Assembly: GCA_017561935.1 (NCBI GenBank)
Contig: JAFZBE010000011.1
Span: 1-64,000 of the forward strand
Length of the DNA: 64,000 nt
Direction: 5' to 3'
Origin: Bacteroidales bacterium
GTDB taxonomy: Bacteria; Bacteroidota; Bacteroidia; Bacteroidales; UBA3663
Shown here piece after piece: positions 27,503 to 36,099 of this stretch; position 1 is the stretch's first letter, and each line of letters starts with the position of its first letter. Under the pieces are notes generated by a model. It made no database searches. It was not told the origin of the DNA and worked only from the letters and a program-made list of their open reading frames with translations. The translations under genes were made by a program, and so were the position numbers.

Positions 27503-27991
27503 ATGATTTTCATCAAACAAATCACCACAGTTGAGGAGCTCTGGAAAACAGGAGGAGCTCCAACAGGACAGATCGCCGTCGATGCCGTCGTCGATTATGT
27601 CAAGCGAGTAAAGACTCATTCCGCTCAGGATGTCGCATTTTACCTTAATGTCGATCAGCGTTTCTTGAACGAGGCGATGAAGTTGTTTGTAGGCGTTAGC
27701 CTCAAGGAGTTCATCATGCAATGGCGTATGCGGCAGGCCCTCGACTTGCTCGATGACGAAAGTCTATCGTTCAAAGAAGTGGCCTTACGTTGCGGATTCC
27801 GACGCGAAAAGAACCTGATTGCCGCCATCCACACCCGTTTCGGCACCACCCCGTATGCATACCGCAACGGCACAGTCCTCCGCAACGGCAATTACCAGTT
27901 CAATCAGGAGAAGCATCAGCGCAAGATCATCATCGAGAATGCTGAGAAACTCCGCTCGCGCAACGAGAAGCCCGCTCCGAATGGGGAATGA
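27503..27991 (+). CDS. AraC-type helix-turn-helix protein (short)
   Basis: 162 residues from ATG 27503; an in-frame ATG at 27461 would add 14 residues and is possible. The C-terminal two-thirds is an AraC/XylS DNA-binding domain: QDVAFYLNVDQRFLNEAMKL, then SFKEVALRCGFRREKNLIAA and TRFGTTPYAYR, the standard second HTH and signature. There is no room for a ligand-sensing domain, and a basic tail follows. It lies between the wHTH gene and the 42-bp dyad array, which begins 29 bp after its stop. Regulatory target unknown. Confidence 0.85.
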   Translation: MIFIKQITTVEELWKTGGAPTGQIAVDAVVDYVKRVKTHSAQDVAFYLNVDQRFLNEAMKLFVGVSLKEFIMQWRMRQALDLLDDESLSFKEVALRCGFRREKNLIAAIHTRFGTTPYAYRNGTVLRNGNYQFNQEKHQRKIIIENAEKLRSRNEKPAPNGE

Positions 27992-28012
27992 TGCATCTCC
28001 GTCAGCACCATG

Positions 28013-28417
28013 ACCATTCTTGGCCAAGACTGGTTATACTCCAATCGCGGCATACCCTTTCTTGGCCAACTTTGGTCATTCTTCCATCGCAGTATAACCA
28101 TTCTTGGCCAACTTTGGTCATTCTCTAACTGTAGCAAGCATTCTCACGGCCGTCAGAGTGCTTTATCCAATCGAGCCATAACCATTCTTGGCCAAGATTG
28201 GTCAGTCTTCTACCTCGGCATACCCAATCTCGGCCAAGATTGGTCATCCTCCAACCTCGGCATACCCAATCTTGGCCAACTTTGGTCATTCTCCAACCTC
28301 CGCATACCCATTCTTGGCCAACTTTGGTCATTCTCCCATCATCGCATACCCAATCTTGGCCAAAAAAGGCCATCCTCCAATCAAAGAATAACCTTTCTTG
28401 GCCAAAATTGGTTATTC
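28013..28417. repeat. Ten dyad-symmetric sites at exact 42-bp spacing
   Basis: The palindrome TTGGCCAA (or a variant) starts at 28020, 28062, 28104, 28188, 28230 (TCGGCCAA), 28272, 28314, 28356 and 28398; at the remaining in-phase position, 28146, the core is ACGGCCGT, still a perfect palindrome. The wider consensus is CCAWTCTTGGCCAAGATTGG, near-perfectly symmetric in the units at 28020, 28188 and 28230. Between dyads the linker (TCATTCTCCAACCTCCGCATA type) is also repeated. 42 bp is four helical turns, so all sites face the same side of the DNA. Frames on both strands are open through it only because the repeat unit lacks stops. Confidence 0.92.
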
Positions 28418-29000
28418 AATCTTATTTGGAAGTTATTACATTTTAAGAGTGCATTACTTGTTAGAGTTGATTTCTATCTTTACGATTCGAATGCAAAAAG
28501 TAGTTTGGTAAAAATGAAATCCAGATATTACAATCATGTTATTAATTCATCTTTCTTTTGCATTCTTTTTGTACATTTCCAAAGAATGAAATACTTACTT
28601 TCATTTTTTTGTGTATTTTTGCATCGTATGCTCTAAGTTGTTGAGCATGCACTACATAACGAAAAGCGTCATTGATGCTTTGTCAATTGGCTTTCTGAAA
28701 CCTGAGAAATTTCAAATTGTAGGTCAAGGACAATGTCAGAAGTGAATGCTACTGGTATGCTTTAAACGTGTGCCGGGGTGTGCTTTGAGGGTATTATATA
28801 CTCTCGGCACACTTTTCCCGGAAGCGTGTACATACTAGCGCAGGCAGACACTCTACTCGTTCACCTACAAGGGCAAATCTCAGGGCCTCAGAAGCGGACG
28901 AGTTGAAGTGGAAGCCTGCGTTTTTTCGTTGTGTTAGTACAAACAGTTGTTCAACTGCTATATTGGGCTTCTATAGAGGATTACCATAATATTAGCGAAT
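28418..29000. other. AT-rich intergenic region before the cohesin/dockerin operon
   Basis: No coding sequence is supported here. Apart from the hairpins at 28768-28926, the region is AT-rich and marks an apparent composition change from the arrays to the following operon. No standard promoter was found upstream of 29001. Confidence 0.6.
28768..28926 (+). ncRNA. Candidate structured RNA with terminator-like 3' end
   Basis: GTGTGCCG (28768-28775) pairs with CGGCACAC (28805-28812), enclosing a second stem GAGGGTA/TACTCTC. Then CGCAGGC (28839-28845) pairs with GCCTGCG (28914-28920) directly before six T residues; inside it ACTCG pairs with CGAGT. A TATTTTTG box at 28614-28621 could be a -7 element but has no clear -33 partner. 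No known RNA family (tmRNA, SRP, RNase P, 6S) is recognised. It may instead be remnants of a mobile element. Confidence 0.4.
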
Positions 29001-29261
29001 ATGGCATGGACAAAAGAGACCGTTCTTGAAAAACTTCGTACCGACCCAAGATTTAATCATCTGGGTGAAGAAATGGAAGGACCATACACAATCTGTTACA
29101 AGATTGGTAATAATCACGTGTTAGTAAGCAATTCTGTTGGAGGTTTTGCGGAAACATTCCTTATGCTCCCTTTTGATGAAGATTCATTGACTGAAACAAT
29201 AGAATTTGCTATGATTGCAAAAGAAGTTTTAAATAAAACCCTTCAAACCTATAACTTATGA
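29001..29261 (+). CDS. Small acidic protein of unknown function, first gene of the cohesin/dockerin operon
   Basis: 86 residues (MAWTKETVLEKLRTDPRFNH...), no signal peptide or membrane segment, so cytosolic. I recognise no family. Its stop overlaps the start of the next gene (ATGA at 29258-29261), so the two are translationally coupled. A small cytosolic protein coupled to a huge exported one could be a chaperone or a regulator, but nothing in the sequence proves this. Confidence 0.75.
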   Translation: MAWTKETVLEKLRTDPRFNHLGEEMEGPYTICYKIGNNHVLVSNSVGGFAETFLMLPFDEDSLTETIEFAMIAKEVLNKTLQTYNL

Positions 29262-32200
29262 AGCGCTATCTTTTACTATTGTTATGTATGCTCAGCACGA
29301 TTTGGGCATCAGCACAGTACTCTTTTTCCGGCAGCGGAACAGAGAATGATCCTTATCTCATTACTAATGAGACACATTTGGATCAGGTGAGAAACTTTCT
29401 CGGGCAAGATGGAGTTGTATTCAAACTGATGAATGACCTTGACCTGACAAGTTATATCGAAGAGAATTCTCCCAGGGAGGGCTGGTTGCCAGTCGGTGTT
29501 GCATCGTCTCCCTTCAAAGGAAAATTTATGGGCAATAATCACACGATTAGCGGATTGAAAATTAACAGGAGCTCAACAGACAATGTTGGTCTTTTTGGTT
29601 ATATTGATGGAGCAATCATTCAGGATCTTACAATTCAAGGGACTGATGTCGTTGGCAATCTATATGTTGGTGTCATCATTGGTAATGCAATTAACTCCAC
29701 TATCAGCAACTGCTCAGCTGAATTAACTGGTTCGGCAATGCTGACTGCTGCTGACGGAGCTGTTGGTGCCATAACTGGCCACTGCGAAAACACCACAATA
29801 ACCAACTGTTCTTATACGGGTAATGTATCTGGTTCTGGAGTAGTCGGAGGTATAGCAGGTTCAGCCTTTCAGTGTATGATTAGTAACTGTACAATGATTG
29901 GAAATCTTGCTGTTTCGATTCAAAATGTTGGAGGTATTGTTGGAGCGATGCAGACGACAACACTATCCAATTGCGATGCAAACGGAAGTATAACTGGCTC
30001 CTCATATACAGGTGGTGTTGTTGGAAGAATACTTAGTGGAACAAGTGCCTTTACCAATTGCAAATACACTGGCGATATGACTGGTTGGTCATATACTGCT
30101 GGTGTTGTCGGACATCTCGATCCAGGCTCTTCTGTTACATTTACCAACTGCCATTCGAAAGGCAAGATAACTGCCATGGGTGATTATACTGGTGGCATTG
30201 TCGGCATAAGTCGTGGAGGATGTATTGAAGGCATGGAGAGTTGCAGCCACTTCGGAGATATCACTGGCATGGATTATGTCGGCGGTTTGATAGGGGCAAT
30301 TAAAGTTACGAATTCTGATGCTGAACATATTTATATAAGTAAAAGCAGTACTACCAACACAAAGTCAGTTACGGCTTCCACGAGTGACTTTTGCACCGGA
30401 ACCGATGAGGTTGCAATCAACAATTGTACAGCTATTGGAAATATAACTGGTTCAGTATATATAGGGGGACTTGTAGGATGGGATGAGAAAGATTTTGGTT
30501 GTTCGAATTGGGTAAGCGGAGGTGCATCTACGATATCTGCTAATTGGTGGCCGAATATCTATCTTTGGTACGGTAACACTTATACGGGTTATTATAATCA
30601 TGATTCTTTTTCTCCCAATATCCGTGTAAAATCTCTATCTTATACAAACAGTTACTATTCCGGAATCATAAACGGCACAAGCAACGTGGGTGGTATCGCT
30701 GGTTATAAGTGGTGTGGTAGAATTCAAAACTGTTATACGAATGCATCTGTCTATGGCGATAGCAACGTAGGTGGTATCATTGGCAATGCAGAAGGATATT
30801 CTACATCCTTGCTCACGCTAAAGTCAGATGTGGCAATCAATAATACAATCTCGGCAACCGTAGAAAATATTGGTCGTATTTACGGCAATAAGACTGACTA
30901 TATAACCATCGGTGCCTTAGGCTCTAACGAAGGCAACCGAGCATTGACAAATACCAAAGTTATTCTTCAAGGAGTTGTTCAAGACATAATAGATGATTTT
31001 CAGAACGGCAACGTCATGGGACCGTCACTCCTTCGCCTGAAAGCAAACTACGTGGCTCTCGGTTGGGACTTTGACAACAATTGGGATATTCTTGAGACCG
31101 AGTGCTTCCCTTATAAGAAATATCAGGCTGCTCCGCCTGTTATCGAGTCAACGCTTGTGAGTCATGACACAGAGATAAGCGGTTCTTCACTCTATGGAGG
31201 CACGGTGTATCTATATTATAAGTATAGAGAACCCGTCAGCACCATTTGCAACGGTCATTCCTGGTCGTTTACAACTGAAGCTTTGCAGTCTGGTGCAACA
31301 GTTCAGCTCTATGCCGATGTGGAAGACATGACACCATCTTACCTCACCTCAGCTACTGTCGGTTATCCTGGCAGCGGCACCGAGGCTGACCCATACCGTA
31401 TCTATACAGCCGATGACCTTCAAGGCGCAAGCAACAAGGGACATTATAAGCTGATGAACGATATTGACCTTGCTGCATGGATTAACGAAAACTCTCCAAC
31501 AGAGGGCTGGGTAAGCATCGGTCGCAACTCCGGCGAGGCAACCTATATCAATGGTGACGGACACAAGATCACAGGTCTTTGGATCAACACCACACAGGAC
31601 TATACAGGTCTTTTCTCAAACTTCTCGGCCGGTATCATCAAGAACCTCACAGTCGAAGTGGCAAGTGGTAAGAAAGTGAAGGGCGGCGACTACACGGGTG
31701 TGCTTATTGGACGTAATGCCAATGGCCAACTGATCAACTGTACAGTGAAAGGCGATGTTGAGGGAACTGCCCATGTTGGTGGTATCACAGGTTACTCTGG
31801 CAACAACACCATCAATGCCGTTACATACGAAGGAACGGTTACTTCAAGTACGTCAAATGCATACGTCGGCGGCTTTGCCGGACTCTCTGAGAATGACAAT
31901 ATAACAGCCGTTCATACCTATGTCACAATCTCATCTACAGGCAGTGACTCCTACGTGGGAGGCATCATCGGTCGCGCTAACAGCAGCTCGCTGACCAAGA
32001 GTCATGCCGAGAATGCCATTACCGCAACAGGGGCCAATGACTTCGTTGGTGGTGCTATTGGTTACAGCAACGCAAATGTAACCCTCTGCTACACGACGGG
32101 AGAGATTACTGTTTCGGGCGACAACTCATATACTGCTGGTCTCGTGGGCTATGCAAATAATCCAATTGCGAATAGTTACTCTACTGCTAAGGTGACGGGT

Positions 32201-34339
32201 ACTTACTTCACAGCAGGTATCTGTGCTTATACTTTCTCTACTATTGACAAGTGTTATTCAAAGGGCAACATCTACGGCGTTAACTACGGCGCTGGTGTCG
32301 TTGGTGAGCTTGACGGAACATCTGCTTCATTGACTAATAGTATTGCAGTTAACAACATCCTTTCGCTTAGCGCACAGAGCTCATGGGCATGTCGTGTAAT
32401 TGGAGGTTTCAAGAATGGGTGTCCTGAACCAAACGACAGTAACTACGCATTGTCAACCATGCAAGTATCTCTGAATGGTGTTGCACAGATCAAGTCTGAT
32501 GATCTGCTTGAGGGTATTGCCAAGACGGAGTCTGTGCTTCAAACTGCCCAGACATACATTAACCTTGGGTGGGACTATTCTTCTGTATGGGGCATTGAGG
32601 AAGGCGAGGCTTATCCATATCTCCTTTGGGAAATTGACGTTAACCCCGTCACCGAGATTACACTCGACAATACTTCTCTGATTATTGCACAAGGCAATAC
32701 CTCTACGATCACTGCCAGCGTGATGCCTCTTGGTGCCACCAATAAGCGTCTTGCTTGGACAACAAGCAACAACGCTATTGCAACTGTTGACGATGGTGTT
32801 GTGACAGCTGTTGGTGTTGGCACGGCTACGATTACGGCTACTTCAACCGACGGTAGTAACGTAAGTGCTACTTGTGAGGTAACTGTTGTTGCTAACCATG
32901 ATGCGGCTATTGCTGAACTCCAGGCCCTTGTTGACAACGCTCAGTCACTCTATGACAATAGTTCTGAAGGTGAAAATATCGGACAGTATGAGCCTGGTGC
33001 ACGTGCTGCGTTACTGGCCGTCATCAGAAGCGTCCGCGCGCAGATAAGTTCTACAATGGATGATGAGACGATTGCCTCTTGCACCAACGACATCAATAAT
33101 GCTGTGGCAGCATTTAAGGCAAAGCAGGTAACAGCCGGTGAAGACACCGACATCCTTGCTTACGACAACATCATCTTCATCGAAGGCACAGAGGCTGCTG
33201 CTGGTCAGCAGGTGACCCTCTCGCTGAAGATGAACAACACGATAAATGTTACGGGATTCCAGTTTGAGATTTTCCTTCCAGAAGGTATAACATTTGCAAG
33301 CATTGAAATCAACAAAGATCGCGCTACATCGGATCCATCTGGACCTCATAACATCTCAGCGGTGGCAAAGCCTGACGGGTCTGTACAAGTGTTATGCTAC
33401 TCTATGAAAAATAACCCCTTCGAAGGTAATGAGGGTGTGGTGGCTTATTTGAAAGTTGATATTGATCCAACCCTTGAGGAAGGAACGTACCCTCTTATAC
33501 TAAGAAATATTGAGATCTCAGATGCTAACCTCTCCACAACCTTAGTTGATTATGTAAAGACCACGCTGACAATTTCCTCTTATACCCTTGGCGATGCTAA
33601 TAATGACGGACGGGTTAGTGTAACCGACATCATTGCCATTGCCAACTATATTTTGGAAACACCTCCTGCATCATTCGTCAAGAAAGCCGCTGATGTTAAT
33701 AACGATGGCAGGATAAGCGTTACTGACCTGATCGGAGTGGCAAATATCATCCTTTATGGTTCTGTATCGCCTAATGCATCCAATGCAAAATCACGAGATG
33801 AATTCGCTGTACAATATTCAAAAATCTATGCAAATGACGTTACAACAAAAAATAAAGACTTTGCCGTGGCAGTCTATATCAACGGAAATACCTCATACTC
33901 TGGATACCAGTTTGATATAACTCTGCCCGATGGATTGACAGTGAAAAATATCTATGAGCAGACGAATGCCTTTGACTTGTTTATGAGCCGAATGATAAAT
34001 GATAACACCCTTCGAGTTCTTGGTGCTTCTACAACGGTAGGAACTACCGAAAGCACTATAATATATTTGACTCTTGAGGCAGAAGACGAAAGCATCTACA
34101 ACGTAGAAATTGACAATGCTATCATTGCTTCAAATACTTCCGCTTATGCCTTGAACAATAGTACATTCCTAGTTAGTGTCGGCAGCGATGCTACTGGCAT
34201 AAGCAATATCGGCGATGAGGTTGATAATAATGATGTGGTCTATGACCTTACAGGAAACAAGAAGATTTATAATGGAGATAATTCAACCCTTCAAAAAGGC
34301 ATCTATATCATCAATGGCAATAAAGTATTAATTAAATAA
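29258..34339 (+). CDS. Giant secreted GLUG-repeat protein with BIG2, cohesin-like and dockerin domains
   Basis: 1693 residues. Signal peptide about 1-20 (ending ASAQ). Two long stretches of GLUG-type repeats (pattern GGIVG..... IxNCxxxGxITG), about 25-690 and 700-1110, each opened by a GSGTE.DPY.I.....L block and a 'LMND(L/I)DL' strand. Then a BIG2 Ig-like domain (about 1127-1213), a helical FIVAR-like segment (about 1214-1290), a cohesin-like beta-sandwich (about 1295-1441), a type-I-like dockerin with two calcium loops (DANNDGRVSVTD and DVNNDGRISVTD, about 1442-1501), a second cohesin-like domain (about 1510-1655) and the tail YDLTGNKK...GIYIINGNKVLIK. Likely a surface adhesin or assembly scaffold. 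Next gene follows after 3 bp. Confidence 0.88.
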   Translation: MKRYLLLLLCMLSTIWASAQYSFSGSGTENDPYLITNETHLDQVRNFLGQDGVVFKLMNDLDLTSYIEENSPREGWLPVGVASSPFKGKFMGNNHTISGLKINRSSTDNVGLFGYIDGAIIQDLTIQGTDVVGNLYVGVIIGNAINSTISNCSAELTGSAMLTAADGAVGAITGHCENTTITNCSYTGNVSGSGVVGGIAGSAFQCMISNCTMIGNLAVSIQNVGGIVGAMQTTTLSNCDANGSITGSSYTGGVVGRILSGTSAFTNCKYTGDMTGWSYTAGVVGHLDPGSSVTFTNCHSKGKITAMGDYTGGIVGISRGGCIEGMESCSHFGDITGMDYVGGLIGAIKVTNSDAEHIYISKSSTTNTKSVTASTSDFCTGTDEVAINNCTAIGNITGSVYIGGLVGWDEKDFGCSNWVSGGASTISANWWPNIYLWYGNTYTGYYNHDSFSPNIRVKSLSYTNSYYSGIINGTSNVGGIAGYKWCGRIQNCYTNASVYGDSNVGGIIGNAEGYSTSLLTLKSDVAINNTISATVENIGRIYGNKTDYITIGALGSNEGNRALTNTKVILQGVVQDIIDDFQNGNVMGPSLLRLKANYVALGWDFDNNWDILETECFPYKKYQAAPPVIESTLVSHDTEISGSSLYGGTVYLYYKYREPVSTICNGHSWSFTTEALQSGATVQLYADVEDMTPSYLTSATVGYPGSGTEADPYRIYTADDLQGASNKGHYKLMNDIDLAAWINENSPTEGWVSIGRNSGEATYINGDGHKITGLWINTTQDYTGLFSNFSAGIIKNLTVEVASGKKVKGGDYTGVLIGRNANGQLINCTVKGDVEGTAHVGGITGYSGNNTINAVTYEGTVTSSTSNAYVGGFAGLSENDNITAVHTYVTISSTGSDSYVGGIIGRANSSSLTKSHAENAITATGANDFVGGAIGYSNANVTLCYTTGEITVSGDNSYTAGLVGYANNPIANSYSTAKVTGTYFTAGICAYTFSTIDKCYSKGNIYGVNYGAGVVGELDGTSASLTNSIAVNNILSLSAQSSWACRVIGGFKNGCPEPNDSNYALSTMQVSLNGVAQIKSDDLLEGIAKTESVLQTAQTYINLGWDYSSVWGIEEGEAYPYLLWEIDVNPVTEITLDNTSLIIAQGNTSTITASVMPLGATNKRLAWTTSNNAIATVDDGVVTAVGVGTATITATSTDGSNVSATCEVTVVANHDAAIAELQALVDNAQSLYDNSSEGENIGQYEPGARAALLAVIRSVRAQISSTMDDETIASCTNDINNAVAAFKAKQVTAGEDTDILAYDNIIFIEGTEAAAGQQVTLSLKMNNTINVTGFQFEIFLPEGITFASIEINKDRATSDPSGPHNISAVAKPDGSVQVLCYSMKNNPFEGNEGVVAYLKVDIDPTLEEGTYPLILRNIEISDANLSTTLVDYVKTTLTISSYTLGDANNDGRVSVTDIIAIANYILETPPASFVKKAADVNNDGRISVTDLIGVANIILYGSVSPNASNAKSRDEFAVQYSKIYANDVTTKNKDFAVAVYINGNTSYSGYQFDITLPDGLTVKNIYEQTNAFDLFMSRMINDNTLRVLGASTTVGTTESTIIYLTLEAEDESIYNVEIDNAIIASNTSAYALNNSTFLVSVGSDATGISNIGDEVDNNDVVYDLTGNKKIYNGDNSTLQKGIYIINGNKVLIK

Positions 34340-34342
34340 ACT

Positions 34343-35845
34343 ATGTTAAAGAAATTATTCCTTTCAACACTATTTCTCTGCCTTGGTATATTAGCCAAGG
34401 CAGAGGATACCGATGTCTCACAGTATGAGAACATCGTTTTCCCTGTTTCTACTACAGGCAATCCTGGTTCGAATGTAACCGTATCAGTTGAGATGAACAA
34501 CACCGTCAATGTAGTAGCTTTCCAGTTTGAAGTCTTCCTCCCAGATGGAATTTCATTTGAATCTATCGTACTTAGCGAGGAGCGAACTAAATCAGGGACA
34601 TACACTATCTCTGCTGGTGTGCCAAAGCCAGACGGGTCAGTTCAAGTATTATGTTACTCATCATCAATTCCTCCCACACCTTTCGATAGTTCATCTGGTG
34701 AAGTATGTACTATCAATCTCAATATTGGAGAAGGTGTAACCGATGGTGATTATTCTATCACCTTCAAAAACATTGAAATAACAGACACAGACGCTAATGG
34801 TCACATAGTGGAAGAGGATGTTACGGCAACGCTGACCATCGGAAGTGCCTCATACGACGAAGGCTACTCGGTACGGATACTGCCATTCCTTGTGACTGAG
34901 GATGCGGAGGGAACATTTTTTGTTACAAACGCGACCAAACTGACGAATGTCGAGTTTGATGTTGTTTTGCCTGCGGATTTCATAACCAACGAACTATACT
35001 ATATCGATGCTGTGTTGGGTAAGACAAAGTTCACCACGTCGGATGAACTTAATGGAACGATCATACATGTCAGTGTTGCACGCAAGTCTTCCAACACCAT
35101 TGCAATTGGTGAAGATACAGGACTCGCTTCTCTCGGTATAGCTTATGATGATGTCATCGCTTCTGGAGCAAACATCATCACAATCAAGAACATTATACTT
35201 ACTGATATTGATGGTAACGAGTTCCACGCCGCCCCATTTACCACGTACTTGATTAAGGATGTTTATTCTCGCACTATGTCTAATCAATGGGGTACTATCT
35301 GTCTTCCATACGATACTCAGACTACAGATGATGTGCAGCTCTATGAGTTGTCGAGGGTTGATATGACCGCTGGCATCATGACGTTCTCTCCCGTGGAGTC
35401 TTTGTCTGCCAACACACCCGCTGTATTTAAAACAACTGCAACAACGGCTACATTCCCAGTTGTTGCTGAAGACGAAGCCTTGGATTTTGTGGTAAGTGCT
35501 TCTACCCAGGCAGATGGTTGGACGGCAAAGGGTTCGTTCTATGATCAGGAATTAGACCCTATTGACAACGAATCGGATATTTACTACATCTCTAGTAACA
35601 AGTTCTACTATGCCAACCAGGCATTTGCTGTCGGCACTTTCCGTGCTTGGTTCGAGACACCGAAGAATTCAAGTAGTCAGGCTCCCTGTTTCTCAATCGG
35701 TATCGATGATCAATCAGCTGATCTGCGGTTCATAGAGAAATCCGATGGTACGGTCGATTTAATCTATGACCTCAGTGGCAAGAGAATGCAACAGATGGAG
35801 CAAGGCGTCAACATTATTAACGGCAAAAAACTGATGATAAAATGA
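34343..35845 (+). CDS. Secreted cohesin-like protein with sorting-like tail
   Basis: 500 residues with a signal peptide (MLKKLFLSTLFLCLGILAKA). The first ~170 residues (QYENIVFPVSTTGNPGSNVT, MNNTVNVVAFQFEVFLPDG, PKPDGSVQVLCYS) are clearly paralogous to the first cohesin-like domain of the upstream 1693-residue protein. A beta-rich middle and the tail IYDLSGKRM...GVNIINGKKLMIK follow. It could bind the dockerin of its neighbour, giving a two-protein surface assembly; this is inference. Its stop overlaps the start of the 51-residue ORF (ATGA at 35842-35845). Confidence 0.85.
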   Translation: MLKKLFLSTLFLCLGILAKAEDTDVSQYENIVFPVSTTGNPGSNVTVSVEMNNTVNVVAFQFEVFLPDGISFESIVLSEERTKSGTYTISAGVPKPDGSVQVLCYSSSIPPTPFDSSSGEVCTINLNIGEGVTDGDYSITFKNIEITDTDANGHIVEEDVTATLTIGSASYDEGYSVRILPFLVTEDAEGTFFVTNATKLTNVEFDVVLPADFITNELYYIDAVLGKTKFTTSDELNGTIIHVSVARKSSNTIAIGEDTGLASLGIAYDDVIASGANIITIKNIILTDIDGNEFHAAPFTTYLIKDVYSRTMSNQWGTICLPYDTQTTDDVQLYELSRVDMTAGIMTFSPVESLSANTPAVFKTTATTATFPVVAEDEALDFVVSASTQADGWTAKGSFYDQELDPIDNESDIYYISSNKFYYANQAFAVGTFRAWFETPKNSSSQAPCFSIGIDDQSADLRFIEKSDGTVDLIYDLSGKRMQQMEQGVNIINGKKLMIK

Positions 35846-35997
35846 AAAAAGCTTATTCTGCACCAGAACTGGAAATCACTCAACTCCAGACAATTCAGAT
35901 AATTTGTCAGTCGATTTCATACGATGGCTATGGCAATGGCCGACCTGCTGAAGCCAAAAGAAGAAACCCGATTTTCGATGATGAAGAAGACTTATAA
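35842..35997 (+). CDS. 51-residue peptide, translationally coupled to the cohesin-like gene
   Basis: ATG 35842-35844 overlaps the TGA of the previous gene; stop TAA 35995-35997. The peptide starts MKKAYSAPELEITQLQTIQI, has a single Cys followed by QSISYDGYGNG, then a basic patch (EAKRRNP) and an acidic end (FDDEEDL). It resembles short Bacteroidales proteins of the form MKK.Y.AP..E...LQ with a variable middle and acidic C-terminus, whose role I do not know. There is no classic signal peptide. The layout (conserved leader-like N-terminus, Cys/Gly/Tyr core, charged end) would suit a modified-peptide precursor, but no modifying enzyme lies next to it. A strong terminator follows. Confidence 0.7.
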   Translation: MKKAYSAPELEITQLQTIQIICQSISYDGYGNGRPAEAKRRNPIFDDEEDL

Positions 35998-36046
35998 GTA
36001 GAAGCATCCCAAAGCCTTTGAATCATATTCAAGGTGGATGGAAATT

Positions 36047-36092
36047 AAAAATCAGCCGTTTTCGATATTGTTTCTGAATACGGCTGATTTTT
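36047..36092. terminator. Bidirectional terminator between the 51-residue gene and the ATPase gene
   Basis: AAAAATCAGCCGT (36047-36059) pairs perfectly with ACGGCTGATTTTT (36080-36092). T runs exist on both strands. It ends the plus-strand operon and the minus-strand gene stopping at 36100. Confidence 0.88.
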
Positions 36093-36099
36093 CATATCT

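Noticed and set aside
25726..28417. CRISPR array
   Set aside because: Repeat units of 10 bp or 42 bp have no unique spacers of CRISPR length, and no cas genes are present.
28010..28636. Plus-strand frame encoding 14-residue repeats (IPNLGQDWSSSNLG type)
   Set aside because: Other frames on both strands are also open through the same stretch, and the conserved feature is DNA dyad symmetry. The frame has no signal or known domain after the repeats.
28700..28830. Resemblance to the 3' part of SRP RNA (CGTGTGCCGGG)
   Set aside because: The conserved SRP apical loop (GGAAGGAAGCAGC) is missing, so the short match is likely chance.
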